A DNA stretch of 64,000 nucleotides from Eikenella longinqua (GTDB lineage: Bacteria; Pseudomonadota; Gammaproteobacteria; Burkholderiales; Neisseriaceae), in contig NZ_LXSL01000009.1 in NCBI RefSeq assembly GCF_001648355.1, positions 1-64,000 of the forward strand, written 5' to 3'. The notes under the pieces are model-generated. The model did no database searches. It had not been told where the DNA came from and saw only the letters and a list, made by a program, of their open reading frames with translations. Of the stretch, positions 38,747-48,092 are shown one piece after another (positions within the stretch are counted from its first letter, which is position 1; each line of letters opens with the position of its first letter). Position numbers and translations under genes: made by a program.

Positions 38747-40264
38747 ATGAAACCCGACCGTATTCTTATTATCTCCGTATTCATCGTGGCCAGCTGCGGC
38801 TTGGCCTACGAGCTCATCATCGCCGCGCTGGCCAGCTACCTCTTGGGCGACAGTATTTTGCAGTTCTCCTCCATCATCGGCCTCTACCTCTTCGCCATGG
38901 GCATCGGCGCGCACCTCACCAAATACATCCGCGACGAAGACGCGCTTTCGCGCTTTATCGAAATCGAATTGCTGGTGGGCATCATTGGCGGCGTGTCGGC
39001 CCTGGTGCTGTTTGTGGTGTTCGGCTTTTCCGCCGCGCCCTTCCGCACGCTCTTGTATGCGCTGGTGCTGACGGTGGGGATTGTGGTGGGCATGGAGATT
39101 CCGCTGGTGATGCGCGTGCTCAACCAGCGGCAGGCGGAGTTTAAAGACTTGGTGGCCAAGGTGCTCACCTTCGATTACTTGGGCGCGCTGGCCGTGTCGC
39201 TGCTGTTTCCGCTGGTGCTGGCGCCACGGCTGGGCATGGCGCGCTCGGCTCTGCTTTTCGGCCTGCTCAACGCCGCCGTGGCCGTGCTCACCGCCCGCGC
39301 CTTCAAAAGCCAACTGCCGCGCTACCGCGCCATCCAAACGCGCGGCGCCATCGTTTTATTCGGCCTGCTGACCGCCTTTGCCGCCGCCAACCGCATCACC
39401 TTCCTGGCCGAGCAAAGCTACTTCGGCGACCCGGTGGTGTTTGAAAGCCATTCGCCCTACCAGCGCCTGGTGGTGACCAAATGGCACGACGACATCCGCC
39501 TCTATATCAACGGCAACCTGCAATTCTCCTCGCGCGACGAAGCCCGCTACCACGAAGCCCTGGTGCTGCCCGCCATGCAGATGGCCGGCGAAGAGGCCAA
39601 AAACGTGCTGATTCTGGGCGGCGGCGACGGGCTGGCGGCGCGCGAAGTGCTGAAATACCCGCAGGTGCAAGGCATCACGCTGGTGGACCTCGACCCGCAG
39701 ATGACCGGCACCTTCCAATCTTCCACCGAGCTGAGCCGCCTGAATGCCGGCTCTCTCACCAACCCCAAAGTGCGCGTGGTGAACGACGACGCGGCCAAAT
39801 GGCTGGAGCAGGCGCAGGAAAAGTTTAACATAATCATCATCGACCTGCCCGACCCTTCCAATTTCTCGCTGGGCAAGCTTTATTCCGTGCCGATGTATCG
39901 GCTGGTGGCGCGGCATTTGGCGCCGGGCGGCAAAATCGTGGTGCAATCCACCTCGCCTTATTTTGCGCCGCATGCTTATTGGTCGGTGGTAGCCACGCTG
40001 GAGGCCGCCGGGCTCGCCACTGCGCCGTATCATGTGTATGTGCCGTCTTTCGGCGAATGGGGCTTCGTGCTGGCCGCTGCCGAGCCGGATTTCCCCGTGC
40101 CCGCGCAATTTAGTGTGCCCACCCGTTTCCTCAATGCCGACACCGCCGCCGAAATGTTCCGCTTCCCGCCCGACATGGCGCGCCGCGATGTGCAGCCGAA
40201 CTATTTGAACACGCAGATTTTGGTGCACTATTTCGAGCAGGATTGGCGCAATGTGATCCGGTAA
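38747..40264 (+). CDS. membrane-anchored spermidine synthase
   Basis: A 505-aa protein. The N-terminal part (1-220) has about seven membrane spans. The C-terminal part (230-500) is an aminopropyltransferase with G291-G-G-D-G, VDLDP at 313-317, the NDDAAKWL acidic pair and the catalytic DLPDP loop (D366, D369). It should transfer the aminopropyl group from decarboxylated AdoMet to putrescine or another diamine at the membrane. Together with speD it completes the pathway. It is divergent from the DUF350 gene. Membrane anchoring is unlike the soluble SpeE and hints at a local role. Confidence 0.9.
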   Translation: MKPDRILIISVFIVASCGLAYELIIAALASYLLGDSILQFSSIIGLYLFAMGIGAHLTKYIRDEDALSRFIEIELLVGIIGGVSALVLFVVFGFSAAPFRTLLYALVLTVGIVVGMEIPLVMRVLNQRQAEFKDLVAKVLTFDYLGALAVSLLFPLVLAPRLGMARSALLFGLLNAAVAVLTARAFKSQLPRYRAIQTRGAIVLFGLLTAFAAANRITFLAEQSYFGDPVVFESHSPYQRLVVTKWHDDIRLYINGNLQFSSRDEARYHEALVLPAMQMAGEEAKNVLILGGGDGLAAREVLKYPQVQGITLVDLDPQMTGTFQSSTELSRLNAGSLTNPKVRVVNDDAAKWLEQAQEKFNIIIIDLPDPSNFSLGKLYSVPMYRLVARHLAPGGKIVVQSTSPYFAPHAYWSVVATLEAAGLATAPYHVYVPSFGEWGFVLAAAEPDFPVPAQFSVPTRFLNADTAAEMFRFPPDMARRDVQPNYLNTQILVHYFEQDWRNVIR

Positions 40265-40268
40265 ACAG

Positions 40269-40358
40269 AAAGGCTACCTGAAAACGTGCGCTTCAACGCA
40301 GTTGAAACATTGCGTGCTGCGTTTTGGCGAAACTCACTTCGCTCGTTTTCAGGTAGCC
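40269..40358. repeat. DUS pair enclosing nested repeat (convergent end)
   Basis: Inverted DUS around CGCTTCAACGCAGTTGAAAC and GGCGAAACTCACTTCGCTCG units, between the convergent spermidine synthase and ackA genes. A likely bidirectional terminator. Confidence 0.65.
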
Positions 40359-40390
40359 TCTTTAAGTTGGCTGCTGATTAAACCAAGGTA

Positions 40391-41590
40391 TTACCCAATC
40401 CCGGCCAGATGCGCGGTGTCTTGCGCGATCATCAGCTCTTCGTTGGTGGGGATCACCATGGCCAGCGGGGTGCTGCCCTGCTTGCTGATGATGCCGCTTT
40501 CGCCGAAGCGGGCGGCGAGGTTGGCTTCTTCATCCACAGTGAGGCCGAGGAAGCCGAGGTAGCCGATGGTTTTACTGCGGACAGTGGCGGAGTTTTCACC
40601 GATGCCGCCGGTGAACACCAGCGCGTCCAGGCCGCCGGCGGCCACGCTCATGGAGGCAACGTATTTGGCCAGGCGGTAGGCAAACACTTCCAGCGCGAGC
40701 TTGGCGCCTTCGTGGCCTTTACCGGCGGCTTCTTCGATTTCGCGGCAGTCGTTGGAAAGCTCGGAAATGCCGAGCAGGCCGCTCTGCTTGTGCAGCAGGT
40801 CGGTGATTTGCTCGATGTTGAGGCCGGCGTTGTTGTGCAGGAAGGGGAACACGTTGGCGTCGATGTCGCCGCTGCGGGTGCCCATCACCAGGCCTTCGAG
40901 CGGAGTGAGGCCCATGCTGGTGTCGCAGCATTTGCCGCTGTTGGAGGCGGCGATGGAGGCGCCGTTGCCCAAGTGGGCGATCACGAGGCGCAGGCCTTCT
41001 TCGCTGCGGCCGAGCAGGCGGGCGGCTTCGGCGGCCACGAAGCGGTAGCTGGTGCCGTGGGCGCCGTAGCGGCGCAGGCCGTATTTGCGGTAGAGCTCGC
41101 GCGGCACGGCGTAGGTGTAGGCGTGCTCGGGCATGGATTGGTGGAAGGCGGTGTCGAACACCACGGCGTGCGGCACGTGGTTGAAGATGCTGCGGGCGGC
41201 GCGGATGCCGAGCAGGTGGGCGGGGTTGTGCAGCGGGGCGAGCATGATGCAGTCTTCGATGCCTTGGATCACTTCGTCGTCCACCAGGCAGGATTCCTTG
41301 AAGCGTTCGCCGCCGTGCACCACGCGGTGGCCGACTGCACCGATGCGTTTGTCGAGCTTGCGCGCTTCCAGCTCGGCCATCAGGGCTTCCACGGCGCCAG
41401 TGTGGTTGGGCTTGTCGGCCAGGTTCACGGTGTGTTTGTCGCCGTTTGCTTTAAAGATGATGCGCGCGTCGGCCAGGTTGAGCTTTTCGGCCAGGCAGCT
41501 GAGCAATACTTCGCCGTTGGTGCTGTCCAATACGGCGCCCTTCACTGAAGAGCTGCCGCAGTTTAATACCAGAATCAATTTATCAGACAT
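40391..41590 (-). CDS. ackA: acetate kinase
   Basis: A 399-aa protein, full length. It interconverts acetate + ATP and acetyl phosphate + ADP. Motifs: LVLNCGSSSVKGA (7-19), HRVVHGGERF near 88, VFDTAFHQSMPEHAYTY near 146, HLGNGASIAA near 207 and FTGGIGENSATVR near 327. No pta gene is adjacent. It ends facing the spermidine synthase gene. Confidence 0.98.
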   Translation of the reverse strand: MSDKLILVLNCGSSSVKGAVLDSTNGEVLLSCLAEKLNLADARIIFKANGDKHTVNLADKPNHTGAVEALMAELEARKLDKRIGAVGHRVVHGGERFKESCLVDDEVIQGIEDCIMLAPLHNPAHLLGIRAARSIFNHVPHAVVFDTAFHQSMPEHAYTYAVPRELYRKYGLRRYGAHGTSYRFVAAEAARLLGRSEEGLRLVIAHLGNGASIAASNSGKCCDTSMGLTPLEGLVMGTRSGDIDANVFPFLHNNAGLNIEQITDLLHKQSGLLGISELSNDCREIEEAAGKGHEGAKLALEVFAYRLAKYVASMSVAAGGLDALVFTGGIGENSATVRSKTIGYLGFLGLTVDEEANLAARFGESGIISKQGSTPLAMVIPTNEELMIAQDTAHLAGIG

Positions 41591-42086
41591 GATGTCCCTT
41601 TATGTTTAAAGTGCACGAAAACGGCGGCTGCCCGCCGGATGATTGTTTGCTGGATGCCGCAAGAACGGCTGAAAAATCCGCCGGCTATTGTAACAAAACC
41701 GCCCCGCCTTCTCTATAGACTTGGCGCAAACAAACGGGCAGAAAGGCTACCTGAAAACGGCTTGGCCCAAACAAGCGCCATCCGCACGGCCTGCCGTTTG
41801 CCTTTTCAGGTAGCCTTCCGTCTGCGGATGTGGTGTTTGCAACACGCGGCGGCGGCCGGGTTTGCGGCGGGGCGGCTGGTGCGCAAAGCCTGTGTGCAAG
41901 CTGCTTTCGGGAAAATCGGAAGCCATTGTTCCGAGTAATGTTTCTATTAAAAAAGCGGTATCTTTTGCTTATTTGATTTAACTGCGGGTTTGGGCGGTTT
42001 TGCTGCCCGGCAACTGCGCTTATAATGCGTTGAAAATCATGTTTCGGTTCCGCTGCCCCGGGCAGCCTCTTTAGGAGAGATAGAGT
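41591..42086. other. divergent control region ackA / lysP
   Basis: No gene in 496 bp. DUS at 41743 and near 41803 form a loose inverted pair. A TATAAT hexamer at 42021-42026, 60 bp before the lysP ATG, is the best promoter -10 seen, with only a weak -35 (TTTTGC) 17 bp ahead. AGGAGAGA precedes the lysP start. Confidence 0.5.
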
Positions 42087-43619
42087 ATGAGCACACCGAA
42101 CCCCACCCCCTCCAACGCGGCCAACCCTGCCACGCAGGCCAACAAAAACAAAATCCGCCGCAATCTGAAAACCCGCCATCTCTCGATGATTGCCATCGGC
42201 GGCAGCATCGGCACCGGGCTCTTCATGGCCAGCGGCAGCGCCATCCACATGGCCGGCCCCGGCGGAGCGCTCACGGCCTATGCGGCCATCGGGCTGATGG
42301 TGTATTTCCTGATGACTTCGCTGGGCGAAATGGCCACCCACCTGCCGGTGTCCGGCTCGTTTTCCACTTATGCCGCTCGCTTTGTCGATCCTTCGCTGGG
42401 CTTTGCCTTGGGCTGGAATTATTGGTTTAGCTGGGTGATTACGGTGGCGGTGGATATTTCCATTGCCGCGCTGGTAATCACCTATTGGGAGCCGATGCGC
42501 TTTATGCCGCCTTGGGGCTGGAGCCTGCTGTTTTTCGGGCTGATTGTGCTGCTGAACCTGCTTTCGGTGGAGGCGTTTGGCGAGTCGGAATACTGGTTTT
42601 CGCTGATTAAGGTGATTACGGTGGTTGTGTTCCTCGGCGTGGGCGTGCTGACGATTTTCGGGATTTTGGGCGGCAGCTATGTGGGCCTGGCCAACTTCAC
42701 CGTGGGCGAGGCGCCGTTTTTGGGCGGCAGTTTTTCAGGTAGCCTGCTCACCATGCTGGGCGTGTTTCTGATTGCGGGCTTTTCGTTTCAGGGCACGGAG
42801 CTGATCGGCATCACCGCCGGCGAATCGGAAAACCCGAAAGAGAGCATTCCGAAGGCGATTAAGCAGGTGTTTTGGCGGATTCTGATTTTCTATATTTTGT
42901 CGATTTTCGTGATCGGCCTGCTCATCCCCTACACCAACCCGGAATTGCTGGGCGCGGAGAATGTGTCGGAAATTGCCAAATCGCCGTTTACGCTGGTGTT
43001 TGAGCGGGCGGGCTTGGCGATGGCGGCAGCGGTGATGAACGCGGTCATCCTCACGTCTATCCTATCGGCGGGCAATTCGGGGATGTATGCCTCGGTGCGC
43101 ATGCTGTATGCCATGGGCAAAAGCGGCATGGCGTATAAGAGCTTCCGCAAGGTAAACCGCTTCGGCGTTCCGGTGCGCTCGGTGCTGGCCACGGCGGCAG
43201 TGGTGCTGCTGCTGTTTCTCATCGAGATTTTCAACGACAACGCCTACCAATACATCCTGGCCGCTTCCGGCCTCACCGGCTTCATCGCCTGGCTGGGCAT
43301 CGCCATCAGCCACTACCGCTTCCGCCGCGCCTACATCGCGCAGGGTCTGGATTTGAAAGATTTGGATTACCGCGCCAAATGGTTTCCCTTCGGGCCGCTG
43401 ATTGCGCTGGTGATGTGCATGCTGGTGATTTTGGGGCAGGATACGCAGCTGGTGATGAAGGGCGACGTGGACTGGGAGCGGATTGTGGTTACCTACATGG
43501 GCCTGCCCATCTTCTTCGGCTTCTACCTCTACCACAAGCTGCGCTACCGCACCCACCTGATTCCGCTGGAAGAAGTGGATTTGGGCGACGAAGAAGACGA
43601 GGATGAGGAAGACGAATAA
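42087..43619 (+). CDS. lysP: lysine-specific permease
   Basis: A 510-aa APC-family amino acid permease with 12 membrane spans. IGGSIGTGLFMASG near 36-49 is the substrate/Na-site loop, and GFSFQGTELIGITAGESENP near 234-253 and the SAGNSGMYASVRMLY segment are very close, as I recall, to E. coli LysP. Relative to that protein there is a five-residue insertion (SFSGS) exactly at an in-frame DUS near 42732. The C-terminus is a run of Asp/Glu. Lysine uptake fits the lysine decarboxylase activity known for Eikenella. Confidence 0.85.
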   Translation: MSTPNPTPSNAANPATQANKNKIRRNLKTRHLSMIAIGGSIGTGLFMASGSAIHMAGPGGALTAYAAIGLMVYFLMTSLGEMATHLPVSGSFSTYAARFVDPSLGFALGWNYWFSWVITVAVDISIAALVITYWEPMRFMPPWGWSLLFFGLIVLLNLLSVEAFGESEYWFSLIKVITVVVFLGVGVLTIFGILGGSYVGLANFTVGEAPFLGGSFSGSLLTMLGVFLIAGFSFQGTELIGITAGESENPKESIPKAIKQVFWRILIFYILSIFVIGLLIPYTNPELLGAENVSEIAKSPFTLVFERAGLAMAAAVMNAVILTSILSAGNSGMYASVRMLYAMGKSGMAYKSFRKVNRFGVPVRSVLATAAVVLLLFLIEIFNDNAYQYILAASGLTGFIAWLGIAISHYRFRRAYIAQGLDLKDLDYRAKWFPFGPLIALVMCMLVILGQDTQLVMKGDVDWERIVVTYMGLPIFFGFYLYHKLRYRTHLIPLEEVDLGDEEDEDEEDE

Positions 43620-43647
43620 ACCGCCCGTTTGCCCCGTTTGAGCAGAT

Positions 43648-43733
43648 AAAGGCTACCTGAAAAACGTATTGAGGTTTTAGCTTCGCAGAAACTCAGCCTT
43701 GCTTCGCAAGACATCGTTTTCAGGTAGCCTTTT
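43648..43733. repeat. DUS pair enclosing nested repeat
   Basis: Inverted DUS around TTTAGCTTCGCAGAAACTCA and GCCTTGCTTCGCAAGAC; ends the lysP transcript ahead of mnmE. Confidence 0.7.
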
Positions 43734-43790
43734 CCGCTTTTCCGTGCTGCCTTGTATAATCCCGCGTCCACACATTTTTCAGGTAGCCCC

Positions 43791-45155
43791 ATGCCGCAGC
43801 CCTCCCCCACCATCGCCGCCATCGCCACCGCCACCGGACAAGGCGGCGTGGGCGTGATCCGCCTTTCCGGCAAGCAACTGCTGCCCCTGGCGCAGCAAAT
43901 CAGCGGCGGCCGCACCCCGCAGCCGCGCCGCGCCCTGCTCACCGATTTTGTGGGCGCCGAAGGCGAGCCGATCGACAACGGCCTCCTGCTCTATTTTCCT
44001 GCCCCCGCCAGCTTCACCGGCGAAGACGTGATCGAGCTGCACGGCCACGGCGGGCGCGTGGTGCTGCAAATGCTGCTCCAGCGCTGCTTCGAGCTGGGCG
44101 CGCAGCCCGCCGAGCCGGGCGAATTCACCAAACGCGCCTTCCTCAACGGCAAGCTCGATTTGGCGCAGGCCGAAAGCGTGGCCGACCTCATCGACGCCGC
44201 CAGCCAATCCGCCGCCCGCCTGGCCGTGCGCTCGCTCAAAGGCGCATTTTCCCAGCAGATTCACGCGCTGGTGGACGAACTCATCACCCTGCGCATGCTG
44301 GTGGAAGCCACGCTCGATTTTCCCGAAGAAGACATCGACTTCCTCGCCGAAGCCAAGGCCGACGAACGCCTTGTCGCACTGCAATCCCGCCTCGCCCAAG
44401 TGCTCGCCCAAGCCGAACAGGGCGCCATTTTGCGCGAAGGCATGAACGTGGTGCTGGTGGGCGCGCCCAACGTGGGCAAATCCAGCCTGCTCAACGCCCT
44501 GGCCGGCGACGACATCGCCATCGTAACCGACATCGCCGGCACCACCCGCGACACCGTGCGCGAACAAATCACGCTCGAAGGCGTGCCCGTGCACATCATC
44601 GACACCGCCGGCCTGCGCGACACCACCGACCCGGTGGAGCAAATCGGCATCGAACGCAGCCGCCAAGCCGTGCAGCAGGCCGACGTGGCGCTAATCCTCA
44701 TCGACCCCGCCGAAGGCCTGAACGAGGCTACCTGCAACATCCTCGCCCAACTACCCCCTGCGCTCAAACGCATCGAAATCCGCAACAAAATCGACCTCAG
44801 CGGCGAAGCGGCGGAAAGCTGCGAACAAAGCGGCCAACCCAGCGGCGCCGACACCCTGATCAAACTCTCCGCCAAAAGCGGCGCCGGCCTCGACCTGCTC
44901 AAACAAGCCCTGCTGCGGCAAATCGGCTGGCAGGGCGAAAGCGAAAGCCTGTTTCTCGCCCGCAGCCGCCACCTGCAAGCCCTGGAAGCCGCCCAAGCCG
45001 AGCTCGGGCTCGCCGCCCTGTGCGGCCGCCATCAGCTCGAGCTCTTCGCCGAACACCTGCGCCTCGCGCAAAACGCCTGCAACACCATCACCGGCGAATT
45101 CAACGCCGACGACCTCTTAGGCGTGATCTTCAGCCGCTTCTGCATCGGCAAGTAG
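43791..45155 (+). CDS. mnmE: tRNA modification GTPase MnmE
   Basis: A 454-aa protein from ATG 43791, immediately after a DUS (TTTTCAGGTAGCCCC). The N-terminal tetrahydrofolate-binding domain is followed by a helical domain split around a GTPase domain (G1 GAPNVGKSS near 223, DTAGLRDT near 270, NKID near 338) and the essential C-terminal Cys in FCIGK. With MnmG it makes the 5-aminomethyl-type modification of U34 in tRNA. Confidence 0.97.
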   Translation: MPQPSPTIAAIATATGQGGVGVIRLSGKQLLPLAQQISGGRTPQPRRALLTDFVGAEGEPIDNGLLLYFPAPASFTGEDVIELHGHGGRVVLQMLLQRCFELGAQPAEPGEFTKRAFLNGKLDLAQAESVADLIDAASQSAARLAVRSLKGAFSQQIHALVDELITLRMLVEATLDFPEEDIDFLAEAKADERLVALQSRLAQVLAQAEQGAILREGMNVVLVGAPNVGKSSLLNALAGDDIAIVTDIAGTTRDTVREQITLEGVPVHIIDTAGLRDTTDPVEQIGIERSRQAVQQADVALILIDPAEGLNEATCNILAQLPPALKRIEIRNKIDLSGEAAESCEQSGQPSGADTLIKLSAKSGAGLDLLKQALLRQIGWQGESESLFLARSRHLQALEAAQAELGLAALCGRHQLELFAEHLRLAQNACNTITGEFNADDLLGVIFSRFCIGK

Positions 45156-45216
45156 TTGGAAGAAATAGATTTTCCTATTTTCAGGTAGCCTTTCCACATT
45201 TCACGAGGAGATTTCA

Positions 45217-46536
45217 ATGGATATTCTGTCACGCCTGCAGGCGCTGCCTTTGAGCCGCTTCCACTATCGCCTGCTGGCCCTAATCGGGCTGGGCTGGCTG
45301 TTTGATGCGATGGACACGGGCATGGTGTCATTTGTGTTGGTTACTTTAGCCAAGGAGTGGGGCTTGAGCGCGCAGCAGTCGGGTTGGGTAGTGAGCATCG
45401 GCTTTGTGGGCATGGCGCTGGGTGCGGTATTGAGCGGCTGGGCGGCCGACCGCTTCGGACGGCGCAACGTGTTTGCTGGCACGATGGTGCTCTACGGCGC
45501 GACCACGGGCTTGTGCGCACTCTCGCCGAACCTGGACGCGCTGCTGTTTTTCCGCTTCTGGGTGGGTTTCGGCCTAGGTGGGCAGCTTCCGGTGGCGGTG
45601 TCGTTGGTGAGCGAGTATGCACCGCCGAATGTGCGCGGGCGGTTTATTGTTTTGCTGGAGAGTTTTTGGGGCTTGGGCTGGCTGGCGGCGGCGCTGGCTT
45701 CGTATTTCCTGATTCCGAAATTCGGCTGGCATAGCGCGTTTACGGCGGGTTCGGTGCCGCTCTTGTATGCGTTTTTGGTGTGGAAGCAGCTACCGGAATC
45801 GGTACCTTATCTGATTGCGGCGGGCAGATCGGAGGAGGCGCACGCACTGGTGTGCCGTTTGGAGGCGGAAGCGCGCATAGCACAGGTAGCGGAAATGGTG
45901 GTGCCGCTAGCGCAAAAGAAGGAGAAAATCCTCCTCGCACAGCTGTGGCGGCCACCGTTTGCCCGCCGCACGCTGATGTTGTGGCTGATTTGGTTCGGTA
46001 TCGTGTTTTCTTATTACGGGATTTTCACTTGGCTACCCAAACTGCTGGCGGGGCAGGGCTATTCGGTAGTGAAAACGTTTGAATATGTGCTGGTAATGAT
46101 TTTGGCGCAGCTGCCAGGCTATTTTGCGGCGGCGGTGCTGGTGGAAAAAATCGGGCGCAAGGCCACGCTGGCAGGCTTTCTGGGCGCGTGTGCGGTGTGT
46201 GCCTATTGCTTCGGCCAAAGCGGCTCTACGCTGGAAATTATGCTGTGGGGCAGTCTGATGTCGTTTTTCAACCTGGGCGCGTGGGGCGTGCTCTACACTT
46301 ACACGCCGGAGCTGTATCCGGTGCGTTTCCGCGCATTCGGCTCGGGCTGGGCGGGCGCGGTGGGCCGCATTGGAGGGATTGTGGCGCCGATGGTGGTGGC
46401 CAGCATGAGCGGCAGTGGCGATTTCGCGCGGATTTTCGTGATGTTTGCGGCGGTGCTGGCGGCGGTGGTGCTGGTGATCGTGCTGCTGGGTGAGGAAACG
46501 AAAGGACGCACGTTGGAGGAAATCAGCGCGGATTAA
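45217..46536 (+). CDS. MFS transporter (NiaP/sugar porter-like)
   Basis: A 439-aa protein with 12 membrane spans. MFS signatures include DRFGRR in loop 2-3 (WAADRFGRRNVF), RGRFIVLLESFWGLGW near the second half of the N-domain, and PELYPVRFRAFGSGWAGAVGRIGG in the C-domain, typical of the sugar porter / niacin transporter (NiaP) type. Substrate uncertain; nicotinate or an aromatic acid are possibilities. SD CGAGGAG. No operon partner, only mnmE upstream in the same direction. Confidence 0.85.
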   Translation: MDILSRLQALPLSRFHYRLLALIGLGWLFDAMDTGMVSFVLVTLAKEWGLSAQQSGWVVSIGFVGMALGAVLSGWAADRFGRRNVFAGTMVLYGATTGLCALSPNLDALLFFRFWVGFGLGGQLPVAVSLVSEYAPPNVRGRFIVLLESFWGLGWLAAALASYFLIPKFGWHSAFTAGSVPLLYAFLVWKQLPESVPYLIAAGRSEEAHALVCRLEAEARIAQVAEMVVPLAQKKEKILLAQLWRPPFARRTLMLWLIWFGIVFSYYGIFTWLPKLLAGQGYSVVKTFEYVLVMILAQLPGYFAAAVLVEKIGRKATLAGFLGACAVCAYCFGQSGSTLEIMLWGSLMSFFNLGAWGVLYTYTPELYPVRFRAFGSGWAGAVGRIGGIVAPMVVASMSGSGDFARIFVMFAAVLAAVVLVIVLLGEETKGRTLEEISAD

Positions 46537-46551
46537 CGGCGTGAAGCCCTG

Positions 46552-46590
46552 CAAAGGCTACCTGAAAATCTCGGAAGGCTTTTCAGGTAG
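46552..46590 (+). terminator. DUS-pair terminator, one arm decayed
   Basis: AAAGGCTACCTGAAAA and TTTTCAGGTAGCTTGC (final C changed to T), 16 bp past the MFS stop. Confidence 0.6.
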
Positions 46591-46730
46591 CTTGCTGTTT
46601 GCTTTTTAGCTACACTTATTACCTTCGGAACAAAGTTTCCGTTCCCCCCCCAGGGCAGCCCGCGGACATTGCGACCCGGCCTTGCCCGTCGGCGACATTG
46701 CGCCGCCGCAAATTTTTAAGGACATACAAA

Positions 46731-47804
46731 ATGACTATCTCCCCCGTTGCCTTGCGCCGGCAAACCGAACGCAAGCCGCATCCCACTGCGTGCTATTGGA
46801 AAAAATGCGACGTCGAAGCCCTGTTTGGGCTCCCCTTCCTCGACCTCGTTTACCAGGCCGCCGAAATCCACCGCCAACATTTCAACCCGCGCGAAATCCA
46901 GCTTTCCACCCTGCTCTCCATCAAAACCGGCGGCTGCCCCGAAGACTGCGCCTACTGCCCGCAATCCGCGCACCACAACACCAATCTGGGCAAAGCGCAG
47001 ATGATGGACGTGGCCGAAATTGTGGCCAAAGCCAAAATCGCCAAATCGCGCGGTGCCAGCCGTTTCTGCATGGGCGCGGCATGGCGCGGCCCCAAGCCCA
47101 AAGACGTGGAAACCGTTTCCGCCATCATCAAAGCCGTGAAAAACTTAGGCATGGAAACCTGCGGCACCTTCGGCATGCTCGAAGACGGCATGGCGGAAGA
47201 CTTCAAAAAAGCCGGTTTGGACTACTACAACCACAACCTCGACACCGACCCCGAGCGCTACAACGACATCATCCACACCCGCCGCCACGAAGACCGCATG
47301 GACACCTTGGGCAAAGTGCGCAACGCCGGCCTCAAGGTATGCTGCGGCGGCATCGTCGGCATGAACGAAACCCGCGCCGAACGCGCCGGGCTGATAGCTA
47401 GCCTTGCCAACCTCGACCCGCAGCCCGAAAGCGTGCCCATCAACCAATTGGTGAAAGTGGAAGGCACGCCGCTGGCCGACGCCGAAGATTTGGATTGGAC
47501 CGAATTCGTGCGCACCATCGCCGTGGCGCGCATCACCATGCCCGAAAGCTTCGTGCGCCTTTCCGCCGGCCGCAGCAATATGCCCGAAGCCATGCAGGCC
47601 ATGTGCTTCATGGCGGGCGCGAACTCCATCTTCTACGGCGACAAACTGCTCACCACCGAAAACCCCGGCAAAGACGGCGACCGCGCCCTGATGGCCAAGC
47701 TCGACCTGGTGCCGCTGGCCTATCATTCCGATGCCACCGCCGAAGGCAAAAGGCTACCTGAAAACGATGTTTTGCGAAGCAAAGCTGAGTTTCTGCGAAG
47801 CTAA
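46731..47804 (+). CDS. bioB: biotin synthase
   Basis: A 357-aa radical SAM enzyme that inserts sulfur into dethiobiotin. The [4Fe-4S] motif C69-x3-C73-x2-C76 lies in GGCPEDCAYCPQS, and YYNHNLDT and the RTRxG-type AGRSNM region are present. The sequence is nearly that of neisserial BioB until about residue 335, then a DUS and the nested repeat are translated (KRLPEND, then LRSKAEFLRS), so the native C-terminus has been replaced. The core barrel is intact, so activity is likely retained. No other bio genes are nearby. Confidence 0.95.
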   Translation: MTISPVALRRQTERKPHPTACYWKKCDVEALFGLPFLDLVYQAAEIHRQHFNPREIQLSTLLSIKTGGCPEDCAYCPQSAHHNTNLGKAQMMDVAEIVAKAKIAKSRGASRFCMGAAWRGPKPKDVETVSAIIKAVKNLGMETCGTFGMLEDGMAEDFKKAGLDYYNHNLDTDPERYNDIIHTRRHEDRMDTLGKVRNAGLKVCCGGIVGMNETRAERAGLIASLANLDPQPESVPINQLVKVEGTPLADAEDLDWTEFVRTIAVARITMPESFVRLSAGRSNMPEAMQAMCFMAGANSIFYGDKLLTTENPGKDGDRALMAKLDLVPLAYHSDATAEGKRLPENDVLRSKAEFLRS

Positions 47805-47877
47805 AGCGCTGCTTCAACGTAAGCCAAAATAAGCCGCACGGGTTTCTGCGAAGCTCAAGCCATCCGTGGAATAAAAC

Positions 47878-47916
47878 AGGCTACCTGAAAAACCGCCGCC
47901 TGGTTTTCAGGTAGCC
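47878..47916 (+). terminator. DUS-pair terminator after bioB
   Basis: AGGCTACCTGAAAAACC with GGTTTTCAGGTAGCC and a T-rich tail. Further single DUS occur at about 47961 and 48030 before the next gene. Confidence 0.65.
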
Positions 47917-48092
47917 TTTCTCTTGCCGCTATATTTGCCGTTGCCGATGCCGCCGGCGCAGGCTACCTGAAAACCAATCTGCCCATCCGCGTTATAGCCC
48001 GCCGTTATATCGGTATGGCCGCAAAGCAGTTTTCAGGTAGCCTCAAGGCCGTTAAAATAAGCATAAAGTATCCACACCGCGAGGAAACCGCC

